From AC-37 sp036389295 (GTDB taxonomy: Bacteria; Actinomycetota; Thermoleophilia; Solirubrobacterales; Thermoleophilaceae), in the NCBI GenBank assembly GCA_036389295.1, contig DASVQB010000008.1, forward strand, positions 1 through 64,000: a stretch of DNA of 64,000 nt, read 5' to 3'. Below, piece by piece: positions 16,217-27,458 of the stretch. A program made the translations under genes and the position numbers. Numbering within the stretch: position 1 is the first letter of the stretch; the number at the start of each line of letters is the position of its first letter. The notes beneath the pieces are model-generated. The model searched no databases, was not told the DNA's origin, and worked only from the letters and a program-made list of their open reading frames with translations.

Positions 16217-16807
16217 ATGGCGCGGGCGACGCCCTCAGACCGGCCGCTGACAGCTGAGGACCGTTGGTGGAAGGCGGAGGCGGACGAGCTCCGGCGTACC
16301 GCCAGCACGAGGACGCGAGAGGCTGCGGAGCGGTGGTTGACGGGACTCGCCGCGCTAACCGGGGCGATCGGCCTCGCCGCCCTATTGAAGGGGCCGGACA
16401 ACGTGACCGATCTCGCGCCGGCCGCGCGCACCGCCGCGGGTGCGACCTTCATCGCCGCGATCGCCGCAGCCGCCGTGGCCGTCTGGCTCGCGTCGCTGGC
16501 GGCCAGAGGGCCGATCGCGACGAGAAGGAGCGCCGCCGCCGAGGTGCGCCTGGCCGCCAAGAGGGACCTCGACTGGATCGCGGATCGCCTAACCGCATCG
16601 CAACGGCTGGGTGCGGTGGCGCTCGCCCTCCTGCTCGGCGCGGTCTCGATCTCGTTCTTCGCCGATCGACCGACCAAGCACCTCCTCATCGAGCGCTCGG
16701 ACGGCTCCAGGGTGTGCGTCCCGCGAGGTGGCGGGGTGACGTACGACGTCTCTCACGTCGGGGCGGTCGAGACGGTCACCCGCTGCCCGGCGGGACCGCA
16801 GCGCTGA
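16217..16807 (+). CDS. Membrane protein with three predicted helices, partner of zinc-ribbon gene
   Basis: A 196-residue protein starting 2 bases after the zinc-ribbon stop. A charged, helical N-terminus (about residues 10-38) is followed by hydrophobic segments at about 40-59, 72-98 and 128-150, with a basic loop (ATRRSAAAEVRLAAKRDLDW) between the second and third. The last 45 residues would be outside the cell and contain two Cys (SRVCVP and VTRCPAG) that could form a disulphide. Membrane-embedded partners are common in bacterial caspase and TIR systems, where they may serve as effectors or anchors; that role here is inference. No family recognised. Confidence 0.7.
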   Translation: MARATPSDRPLTAEDRWWKAEADELRRTASTRTREAAERWLTGLAALTGAIGLAALLKGPDNVTDLAPAARTAAGATFIAAIAAAAVAVWLASLAARGPIATRRSAAAEVRLAAKRDLDWIADRLTASQRLGAVALALLLGAVSISFFADRPTKHLLIERSDGSRVCVPRGGGVTYDVSHVGAVETVTRCPAGPQR

Positions 16808-16816
16808 CGACGGGCG

Positions 16817-17306
16817 CTACGGCGGGAAGCGCTCGAGCGCCCAGTCCGGGCCGATCTCGGTCCGGCGGAACGAGCGGCCGGCGCGGCGGACGTAGTCGCC
16901 CGTGCGCGGGTCGAGCGGCAGGCCGGCCTCGATCGGGTACCACTCGTTGTGCTCGCGGATCAGCTCGTTGAGCGGCTCGAACGGCCAGGCGGCTACCCGG
17001 GCGCGCCAGCGGGCGGCGAACAGCTCGGCGTCGCCCGCGCACTGCTCGCGGAGGACGGCGTGCGAGCGCTCCAGCCGGCGCGCGTGGCTCCGCAGGCCGG
17101 CGTCGATCTCGCGCAGGCGCTCCATGTAGCGGGGCACGACCCCGGCCCGCAGGTACGCCTCGACCGTCCGCTTCGTCTGACGGGTCCGCCGCGAGAGCGG
17201 CTTGCCGTGGCCGGCGTCGTCCTCGAGGCTCCGCGCCAGCCGCCGCTCGACCGGCGTCCGGAGGTCGTCGGCCGGCTTCCCGCCGCTCGCTAGCATCGAT
17301 CGGTTC

Positions 17307-17308
<2 letters not shown>
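16817..17308 (-). CDS. Conserved hypothetical protein (163 aa)
   Basis: A 163-residue soluble, Arg-rich, mainly helical protein without a recognised domain. The middle part (TKRTVEAYLRAGVVPRYMERLREID, 25 residues described here as three helices' worth of alternating charge) suggests a coiled or bundled helix; the end has HNEWYPIEAGLPLDPRTG and the last residues RTEIGPDWALERFPP look conserved. The first possible ATG, 17306-17308, shares the CATG at 17306-17309 with the metH ATG on the other strand; a second ATG at 17296 is equally possible. It converges with the membrane protein gene (stops 10 bases apart). Function unknown; not part of the conflict locus by strand, though adjacent. Confidence 0.6.
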
Positions 17309-20969
<3,661 letters not shown>

Positions 20970-20995
20970 GCCCGCCGCCGGGTAACGCGTTGGCG

Positions 20996-21433
20996 ATGCC
21001 CGACCGCGCGATCGTCCTCTACGACCGCGACTGCGGCTTCTGCCGCTGGACGCTGTCCAAGCTGCTGGCCTGGGACCGCCGGCGGCGGCTCGACCCGGTG
21101 CCGATCGAGAGCGCCGAGGGAGCGCGGCTGCTGGCCTCCGTGCCCGAGGACGAGCGCCCTCGCTCGTGGCACCTCGTCGCGGACGGCGGCGAGGTGCGCT
21201 CCGCCGGCGCCGCGCTCGCGCCGATGCTCCGCCTGCTGCCGGGCGGCGCGCCGCTCGCCGCGGTCGCCGCGGCGCTGCCGCGTGCGAGCGAGATGGCCTA
21301 CCGCCTGGTCGCCGACCGCCGCTCGGTCCTCGGCCGCCTCGTCACCCGCGGCGCGGCCGCCCGCGCGGCGAGGCGCGTCGACGCCCGGTCCGCGGCCTCA
21401 CCCCGGCCACCGCGTCACATTCGTTCCGCATAG
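20996..21433 (+). CDS. DCC-family thiol-disulphide oxidoreductase-like protein (DUF393)
   Basis: A 145-residue protein of the DCC family, named after the conserved Asp-Cys-Cys; here the motif is YDRDCGFCRWTL near residue 9. A later REAGA-type position reads VRSAGAALAPMLRLL, also typical. Such proteins are small predicted thioredoxin-fold oxidoreductases with mostly unknown substrates. The C-terminus is rich in Arg and Ala. It begins 26 bases after metH, so the two may be cotranscribed. The stop codon lies inside a hairpin at 21422-21440 that may end the transcript. Confidence 0.85.
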   Translation: MPDRAIVLYDRDCGFCRWTLSKLLAWDRRRRLDPVPIESAEGARLLASVPEDERPRSWHLVADGGEVRSAGAALAPMLRLLPGGAPLAAVAAALPRASEMAYRLVADRRSVLGRLVTRGAAARAARRVDARSAASPRPPRHIRSA

Positions 21434-21440
21434 CGGAACG
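21422..21440 (+). terminator. Hairpin overlapping the DCC gene stop
   Basis: CGTTCCGC, a 3-base loop ATA, then GCGGAACG: an 8-bp perfect stem at 21422-21440 that includes the TAG stop. It lies between convergent genes and could end transcription from either side. No T-run follows, so the terminator call is tentative. Confidence 0.5.
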
Positions 21441-21459
21441 GATCGAACACGGCGGCGTC

Positions 21460-24400
21460 CTACCCGGACCTCGCCGGCGACTCCTCCATCTCCTCGAGCT
21501 CCGGCGACCGCTCGCCGGTTATGCCCCAGATCAGGTGCGCGAGCGGCTTCGACCGCGGCTCCCGGAAGTCGACCCACCCCTTGTCCCTGAGGAAGACGGG
21601 GAGCTGCGGCGACTCGGCGGCGGTCGGCAGCAGCACGGGTATCACCGGGCTGCCCCGCTCCACGAAGTTGAGCAGGAACGCGTTGAGCTCCTGCCGCTGC
21701 CACGGCCCCATCCCGCTGCTGCCGACGAAGACGGCGGCCGACTTGATCGAGTCGATCGCGCTCTCGAGCCCCTGGATCCAGGACTGGCCCGGCGGCAGCT
21801 CCCACACGTCGAGCCACGGCAGCAGCCCGCGCTCCTTCAGGCGCTCGGCGACCTCCTTCACCTCGTCCTTGTCGCCCACGTTGTGGCAGAGGAAGACGTC
21901 GAACGTGCCCGCCTCGCGCTTGCCCGCGATCACGGTCCTGCTCACCTCGAGGTCGCGCGCCGAGTCCGCCGCCTCGTCCATCTCGGCCAGCGAGCTCGCG
22001 GCCGCGGGCAGCCGCTCGCGCCAGTCGAGCAGCGAGACCTCGTGCTCGCAGACCGGACAGCCGATCGTCGTGAAGCCCCGCTCGCGACGCTTCTTCACCT
22101 GACCGTCGCTCAGCGGCTCGCCGCAGTTCCCGCAGGCGAAGACGCGCCGCCGCTCGATCGACCCGTGCACCGCCCGCCGCGCGAGGTGGCTCTCGACGTA
22201 CTCGTCGAACTGGAGCCTGGTCTCGGCGGTCGTGGAGTCGTCGAAGAACAGGCCGAGCTCGCCCTTCGCCTCCTGGCCGCGGAGGATCAGCCCGCAGCTC
22301 CCCCCGGTGCTCGACTCGAACGTCACCGCGGTGCGCCAGATCTCGGTGATCCGGAACCGGCCGCTTCGCGAGAGCCGGACCACCAGGGTGGAGTAGACGT
22401 TCTCGAGCGGCCCCTCGAACCTGAACGAGGTGCTCAGGTCCGGCACCTCCGGCGTCTCGGGCCAGTCCCGCGTCAGCGCCGAGGGGAACACGAGCTGCGT
22501 CCCCTCCTCGGTCGGCTCGCGCAGCGCCAGCTCGCTCCTGATCAGCTCCTCGACGGTCGCGAGGACGAGCAGGCGCTCCTCCTCGCCGTGCAGTCGGTCC
22601 GGAGCGTCGATCGGGAAGCGAACCGAGGTCACGTCGTCCTCGGCGATGCTCCCCAGCCCGTCGGGCTCGGCTCGCGCCGCGTTGACGATCGAGGACGCGT
22701 AGACGTCGAGGAGCTCGGGCTGGAGCAGGACGTAGTCGCCGAAGCTCAGCCGTCGGATGAGCGCCTGCGACTCGAGCCTGCCGACGCAGGTCGCGAACAC
22801 GGCGTCCGGCTCGCCCCCGGCGCGGTCCAGCAGGACCGCGCCGGTGACGTCGCGGCGGCTGCCGCTCGAGAGCCGCTCGACCAGGCGCTTCCAGACCGGT
22901 CCCTCGGGGGCGAGGCCGTCGCCGACGCCGCGTGAGCCGATCGCATGCTCGCGATACGCCGCCATGAGGTCGCGCGGGCTCGCCAGCACTCGGCCGGACG
23001 CCTTCTCCGCGACGAGGAACGCCTTGATGCTGAGGAACAGGTCGCTCGAGCTCACGCGCGGGAAAGCGGCCCAGTCGAGCGAGCGGCGAATCGCAGCGGC
23101 GAGCTCGTCGATCCCGTCCCCCCTCCTCGCGCTCGTCGCGAAGTAGCCGTCGAACCCGTAGGCGCTGGTGACCTCGTCGATGCGGTCCCGGCTCGCCGCG
23201 GGGCCGCTTCGGTCGACCCTGGCCGCCACCAGGAAGCGTGCCATCGGCCTGTCGGCCTCGCGGCGAAGCTCCTCGGCCTGGCGGAGCGCGCGCGCCCAGT
23301 AGCCGACCCCGGCGAACGCGTCGACCTCGCTGCGCGAGTCGAAGACGACGAGCGCGATGTCGGCCTGCGACAGGTGGAGCTGGTGGACGAGGCGGTAGCC
23401 GGGCTGCCCGGCCAGGTCCCAGAGGAACACCTCGCGGATCTCGCGCAGACCCTCTCCCACCTCGACCTCGTCCGAGTCCAGGAGCCAGATCCGCCGCCCG
23501 TGGGTCGAGTCGGTCGCCTCGAAGTCCTGACCGCTGAGGACCAGGCCGAGGCCCGACTTGCCGACGCCGTAGTCGCCGGCCAGGATGACCGTGGCGTTCA
23601 CGTACCGATGAGTCGCGTCGGCCTCGTCGGGCTTCGCGGCCGAGGACTCGACGTCGAGCAGCTGCACCGACCAGGTCTCCGGTCCCGGGACGGCGAGGGT
23701 CGAGTCGTTCGGGTGGAAGCCGATCTTGGAGATGTAGAAGATGACCTCGCCGGCGAACTCCGTCGCGACGCTCGCCTCGACCTCCCACGTGTCGGTCGCC
23801 CATATCCGGCATTCGCCGTCCGCCGACAGCGACGCGAGGAAGCGGCCGTCGGACGAGAACGAGCAGGTCGCGACGTATTCCCGATGCCCCTCCAGCACGT
23901 ACTCGGTCCGACCCGACTCGACGTTCCAGATCCGGATCGTCCGATCGCTCGACGCGGTCGCGATCAGAGCGCCGTCGGGCGACCAGTCGAAGTCCGCGAT
24001 GAGGTTCGCGTGACCCTCGAGGACTCGTGCGGAGCCGCCCGTCGCGTCCAGGACGACGACGGCGTTGACCCCACCGGGGGTGAAAGCCAGGCTCGACCCG
24101 TCGGGCGACCATTCCACGGCGTACGGGCTGCCCGCGCCCCCGCGCCTGCCCGAGTAGGAGTAGATCCACGCGAGGGCGCCCGTCCGGGCGTCTCGAATCT
24201 CGATGTCGCCGACCTTCGAGCCCGCGGTCCCGTGCTGCCGGAGAAGCGCGATCGAGTCGCCGCTCGGATGCCAGCTCAGCGCCGCTATCCCCAAGTCGGC
24301 GCCGACTTCGTGGGTCCCCCCGGCAGGCCATTCGGCCTCCGCGAACCCCTCGTCGACCCGGATCTCGCGAAGGTCGCCTTCGAACTGCTTCGCGACGATC

Positions 24401-24663
24401 AGGGTTCGGCAGTCCGGCGCCCAGGCGAACCTGTGGTAGTGGCTGACGGTGTGAAGCTCGTCCGCGCGCTCGACGTCCCAGATCGCGACGCCGACGGCGG
24501 ATCCGGCGGTGAGGTACCGGCCGTCGGGCGACCAGCCCACCTGCCGGGTCGGTGCACCCGCCGCCGCGGTCTCGGTCGCCAGCAGCCGACCCGCGGCGAT
24601 CCGGCTCCCGTCGCTCACCTGCCGCCGTGCCCGTTGTGCGTTCGGTCGAGGATGCTTGACCAT
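21460..24663 (-). CDS. WD40 - Ras-like GTPase (ROCO-type) - zinc ribbon - TIR protein
   Basis: A 1067-residue multidomain protein. Residues about 35-345 hold WD40 repeats (VGWSPDGRY, FDWSPDG, SDRTIRIWNVESG, SFSSDGRFLASLS). Residues 355-520 form a Ras-like GTPase of the ROC kind: P-loop GDYGVGKS at 363-370, DLAGQ at 416-420 and ARVD at 481-484 in place of NKxD. A COR-like region of winged-helix character follows, then a CGNCGEPL...GCPVCEHE zinc ribbon. The C-terminal TIR domain starts at about 919 (FDVFLCHN) and keeps the candidate NAD-cleaving Glu992 in WQRQELNAF. WD40/ROCO/TIR combinations are known in complex bacteria as putative defence or death proteins. ATG 24663 is the first suitable start; no promoter hexamer was found. 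It converges with the DCC gene. Confidence 0.87.
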   Translation of the reverse strand: MVKHPRPNAQRARRQVSDGSRIAAGRLLATETAAAGAPTRQVGWSPDGRYLTAGSAVGVAIWDVERADELHTVSHYHRFAWAPDCRTLIVAKQFEGDLREIRVDEGFAEAEWPAGGTHEVGADLGIAALSWHPSGDSIALLRQHGTAGSKVGDIEIRDARTGALAWIYSYSGRRGGAGSPYAVEWSPDGSSLAFTPGGVNAVVVLDATGGSARVLEGHANLIADFDWSPDGALIATASSDRTIRIWNVESGRTEYVLEGHREYVATCSFSSDGRFLASLSADGECRIWATDTWEVEASVATEFAGEVIFYISKIGFHPNDSTLAVPGPETWSVQLLDVESSAAKPDEADATHRYVNATVILAGDYGVGKSGLGLVLSGQDFEATDSTHGRRIWLLDSDEVEVGEGLREIREVFLWDLAGQPGYRLVHQLHLSQADIALVVFDSRSEVDAFAGVGYWARALRQAEELRREADRPMARFLVAARVDRSGPAASRDRIDEVTSAYGFDGYFATSARRGDGIDELAAAIRRSLDWAAFPRVSSSDLFLSIKAFLVAEKASGRVLASPRDLMAAYREHAIGSRGVGDGLAPEGPVWKRLVERLSSGSRRDVTGAVLLDRAGGEPDAVFATCVGRLESQALIRRLSFGDYVLLQPELLDVYASSIVNAARAEPDGLGSIAEDDVTSVRFPIDAPDRLHGEEERLLVLATVEELIRSELALREPTEEGTQLVFPSALTRDWPETPEVPDLSTSFRFEGPLENVYSTLVVRLSRSGRFRITEIWRTAVTFESSTGGSCGLILRGQEAKGELGLFFDDSTTAETRLQFDEYVESHLARRAVHGSIERRRVFACGNCGEPLSDGQVKKRRERGFTTIGCPVCEHEVSLLDWRERLPAAASSLAEMDEAADSARDLEVSRTVIAGKREAGTFDVFLCHNVGDKDEVKEVAERLKERGLLPWLDVWELPPGQSWIQGLESAIDSIKSAAVFVGSSGMGPWQRQELNAFLLNFVERGSPVIPVLLPTAAESPQLPVFLRDKGWVDFREPRSKPLAHLIWGITGERSPELEEMEESPARSG

Positions 24664-24707
24664 AGCCCGTCGGACGACCGGCGTGCAAGCGCGCGTCGAG
24701 TGGCGAC

Positions 24708-25076
24708 TCAGCCGTCCAGGCGGCGGCGGAAGGTCCCGGAGCCCTCCACGGCCGCGCCCGCCGCGCGGACGGCGGACTCGAGCTCGCGGTCCGAGGTGAC
24801 GACGGTCAGGGACGTCGCGCCGCCGTCGTCGCGGACCCGGTCGGCGATCGCGCGATCGGCGGCGTTCGGGCCGCCCGGGGCGAAGCCGACCTCGACCCCG
24901 CCGCCGCCGTCGACGTCGAACGGGCGGCCGTCGAAGACGACCGCGACCTCGTCGCCGGTCGCCTCGGCGAATGCCCGGAGCTCGCCGACCAGGCGCCGCA
25001 TCGCGCCGCGGCGGTCGCGCCACCAGCCGTCCGGCCGCGACCCGATCAAGTTCATGCCGTCGACGAGCCAGCGCAC
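24708..25076 (-). CDS. NYN-domain (YacP/Rae1-like) RNase-type protein
   Basis: A 122-residue NYN/PIN-like domain protein. The N-terminal WLVDGMNLIGSRPDGWW carries the conserved Asp and Asn, AVVFDGRPF has the second acidic site, AADRAIADRV supplies further Asp residues and LTVVTSDRELESAV the last. These are the metal-binding residues of Mg-dependent ribonucleases such as YacP/Rae1. The GTG start is 8 nt after TACCGT (complement of 25085-25090). It is a single-domain protein, and its RNA target cannot be inferred. The gene is followed on the same strand by the TIR protein after 44 bases; whether they are linked is unclear because the spacing holds no obvious promoter. Confidence 0.85.
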   Translation of the reverse strand: MRWLVDGMNLIGSRPDGWWRDRRGAMRRLVGELRAFAEATGDEVAVVFDGRPFDVDGGGGVEVGFAPGGPNAADRAIADRVRDDGGATSLTVVTSDRELESAVRAAGAAVEGSGTFRRRLDG

Positions 25077-25118
25077 GGCCGCACACGGTAGGCCACCCCG
25101 CCGGGCGGCCGGGCGCGG

Positions 25119-27449
25119 CTAGGCCTCGACCTCGGCGGCGTCGCCCGAGCGGCGGGCGACCGCGAGCTCGACCGGCGCGGCGTGCAGCGCGCGGAGCCGC
25201 AGGTCGCGCCACGACATCCCCTCGCGCACCAGCGCGGGCATGCCGAGTGCGAACGCGGTCGCGATCTCGACGGCCTGGAGGATGATCCCGTAGGCGAACG
25301 CGTCGGCGTGGCCGACGTGGTAGGCCGACAGCACCGCCACGCACGCGGCCTGGAACACGCCGATGTTCGACGGCACGGCCGGGATCACGGCGGTCACGTT
25401 GACCGCGAACAGAACCGCCGCGGCGGCGCCCATCCCGGCGCGGTCGTCGAGTCCGAGCGCCAGGAGCAGCGCGTAGCAGGCGACCCACTGGACCGCCCAG
25501 GCAAGGAGCTGCGTGAACGCCGCCCAGCCGCCGAGCTTCGGCCGCCGGAACACGCGCAGGCCGCGCCGCGCGTCGACCATCGCCCGCCGGACGGTGGCGG
25601 CGATCTGCTGCACGCGCACGAACCGCGACGGCTTGCCCTTCCGCAGCAGGACCGGGGCCAGGGCGACCAGCGCGAGCGCCGCCACCGGCGCCACGCCCAC
25701 GAACACGAGCGCCTTCTCGCGGCCCTGGAACAGCCCGACCGTCATGAACATGATCGAGCCGAGGACCGCCAGGGCGAGCAGGTTGAGGATCGTCTGCGAG
25801 ACGAGCGTGCCCAGCACCGTCGGGAGCCGCTCGCGGACCCGGCCGAGCCGCCGCGCCACGATCAGCGCGCGCGAGGGCTCGCCGAGGCGGGCGGGGAGCG
25901 TCGCCGACATGAGGACGCCGATCATCACGCCGCGGGCGGTGTCGCGCCGGCGCACGCGGACGCCGGGCAGCGCCGCGCGGAGGATCGCGTGCCACGACTC
26001 CGCGCGCAGCAGCATCGAGGAGCACATGAGGGCGAAGCCGACCAACACCCACCACGGGGTGGCCGCGATCAGGGACTGCCCGATCGACTCCCAGCCGATC
26101 CGCTGGAGGGCCATCCAGGCGAGGCCGGCCGCACCGGCCCCCGCGGCGGCGATGCCGACCCGCCGTGCCACGCGGACCGCGCGGCGCCGCCCGGAGCCGG
26201 GGAGCTCGGGCTCGACGGGCCGGATGTGGCGCGGCGGGTTCTTCGGCATCAGGTCGGCGGGGCGGAGCCCGGCGCGGAGCGTCACCTGGGCGACGCGCCC
26301 CTCGGGCGCCCGGGCCGCGCGCTCGATCGCGTCGCCGTAGACCTCCTCGATCTCGTCGGTCACCGTCGGCCACGAGAACCGCTCGGCGCCCTGGCGGGCG
26401 GCCGCGCCCATGCGCTCGCGGCGCGCGGGGTCGAGCGCGAGGTCGTGCAGCGTCACGCCGAGCGCGGCCGGGTCGCCGGCGGGCACCAGGGCCCCGTCGA
26501 CGCCGTCGCGCACCACGTCGCGGTAGCCGGCGATGTCCGAGCAGACGACCGGCGTGCCCGCCGCGAACGCCTCCGTCAGTACCATCCCGAAGCTCTCGCC
26601 GCCGACCGACGGGGCGCACACGAGGTCGGCCTCGTGGAGGAGCCGCCACTTCTCGGCCTCGCTCACCCGGCCTGCGACCTCGACGCCCTCGGAGTCGAGC
26701 AGGAACGGCGCGACCTCGTCCTCGGTGGCCCCGGCGACCGTCAGCCGCGCGGCCACGCCGGTGCCGCGCAGCGCCTCGAACGCGCGGAGCAGCACCGGCA
26801 GCCCCTTGCGCTCCTCGGCGCGGCCGACGAACAGCAGGCGGAGGTGGTCGGCCGGCGGCCGCTCGCCGGCCGGCGCCGCCGACAGGTCGACCCCGTTCGG
26901 GATCACGCGGTAGTGGCCGCCGTAGAAGCGCTCGGCGGTCCAGCGCGCCGCCTCGGACACGGCGATCCGCGCGTGGAGCTTCTGGTACACGCGGCGGGCG
27001 CCCATCCCGCTCGCCACGAACCGGTTCACGCCGCGGCTGGTCGAGTACGCGTGGAAGGTGCCGACGAGCGGGACGCCCTGGAGCTCGGTCGCGTACCAGC
27101 TGGCGACCGGCGCGTTCGGCTCGTGGACGTGGACGACGTCGAACCCGCCGTGCCGGAGCGCCCGGCCGACGGCGCCCACCGCGTACGGCGTGAACGAGAG
27201 GTTCGAGACGGCGCCGTTCGAGGGGATCCCGACCGTCCGCCCCAGCGAGACCAGGTGCGGAGGCGCCTCGCGCGGCTCGGGCCGCGCCCCGCGATGGGTC
27301 GCGCGTGCGACCCGGTCGTCCGGGTCGTAGGGGGCGAACAGGCGCGTGTCGTGTCCGCGGCGGATCAACTCCTCCGCGAGAGCCTCTACGTGCCGGCCCA
27401 CTCCCCCCGGGTACGTGTAGGAGTACGGGGAGACGAGCGCTACGCGCAC
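25119..27449 (-). CDS. Glycosyltransferase family 4 fused to a flippase-like membrane domain
   Basis: A 776-residue fusion. Residues 1-385 are a GT-B glycosyltransferase of the GT4/PimA type: PYSYTYPGGVGRHV at the N-terminus, HVHEPNAP, VIPNGVDL, and the EX7E motif in GGESFGMVLTEAF. From about residue 430 to 760 there are eight or so hydrophobic helices resembling the lysylphosphatidylglycerol synthase TM/UPF0104 family (PARLGEPSRALI, then NVTAVIPAVPSNIGVFQ). Such membrane parts move or accept lipid-linked products, so the fusion may glycosylate and relocate a lipid (inference). GTG 27449 lies 6 nt after TAGGAT (complement of 27456-27461), and the upstream membrane gene ends 9 bases away. Confidence 0.85.
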   Translation of the reverse strand: MRVALVSPYSYTYPGGVGRHVEALAEELIRRGHDTRLFAPYDPDDRVARATHRGARPEPREAPPHLVSLGRTVGIPSNGAVSNLSFTPYAVGAVGRALRHGGFDVVHVHEPNAPVASWYATELQGVPLVGTFHAYSTSRGVNRFVASGMGARRVYQKLHARIAVSEAARWTAERFYGGHYRVIPNGVDLSAAPAGERPPADHLRLLFVGRAEERKGLPVLLRAFEALRGTGVAARLTVAGATEDEVAPFLLDSEGVEVAGRVSEAEKWRLLHEADLVCAPSVGGESFGMVLTEAFAAGTPVVCSDIAGYRDVVRDGVDGALVPAGDPAALGVTLHDLALDPARRERMGAAARQGAERFSWPTVTDEIEEVYGDAIERAARAPEGRVAQVTLRAGLRPADLMPKNPPRHIRPVEPELPGSGRRRAVRVARRVGIAAAGAGAAGLAWMALQRIGWESIGQSLIAATPWWVLVGFALMCSSMLLRAESWHAILRAALPGVRVRRRDTARGVMIGVLMSATLPARLGEPSRALIVARRLGRVRERLPTVLGTLVSQTILNLLALAVLGSIMFMTVGLFQGREKALVFVGVAPVAALALVALAPVLLRKGKPSRFVRVQQIAATVRRAMVDARRGLRVFRRPKLGGWAAFTQLLAWAVQWVACYALLLALGLDDRAGMGAAAAVLFAVNVTAVIPAVPSNIGVFQAACVAVLSAYHVGHADAFAYGIILQAVEIATAFALGMPALVREGMSWRDLRLRALHAAPVELAVARRSGDAAEVEA

Positions 27450-27458
27450 CAGGGCATC

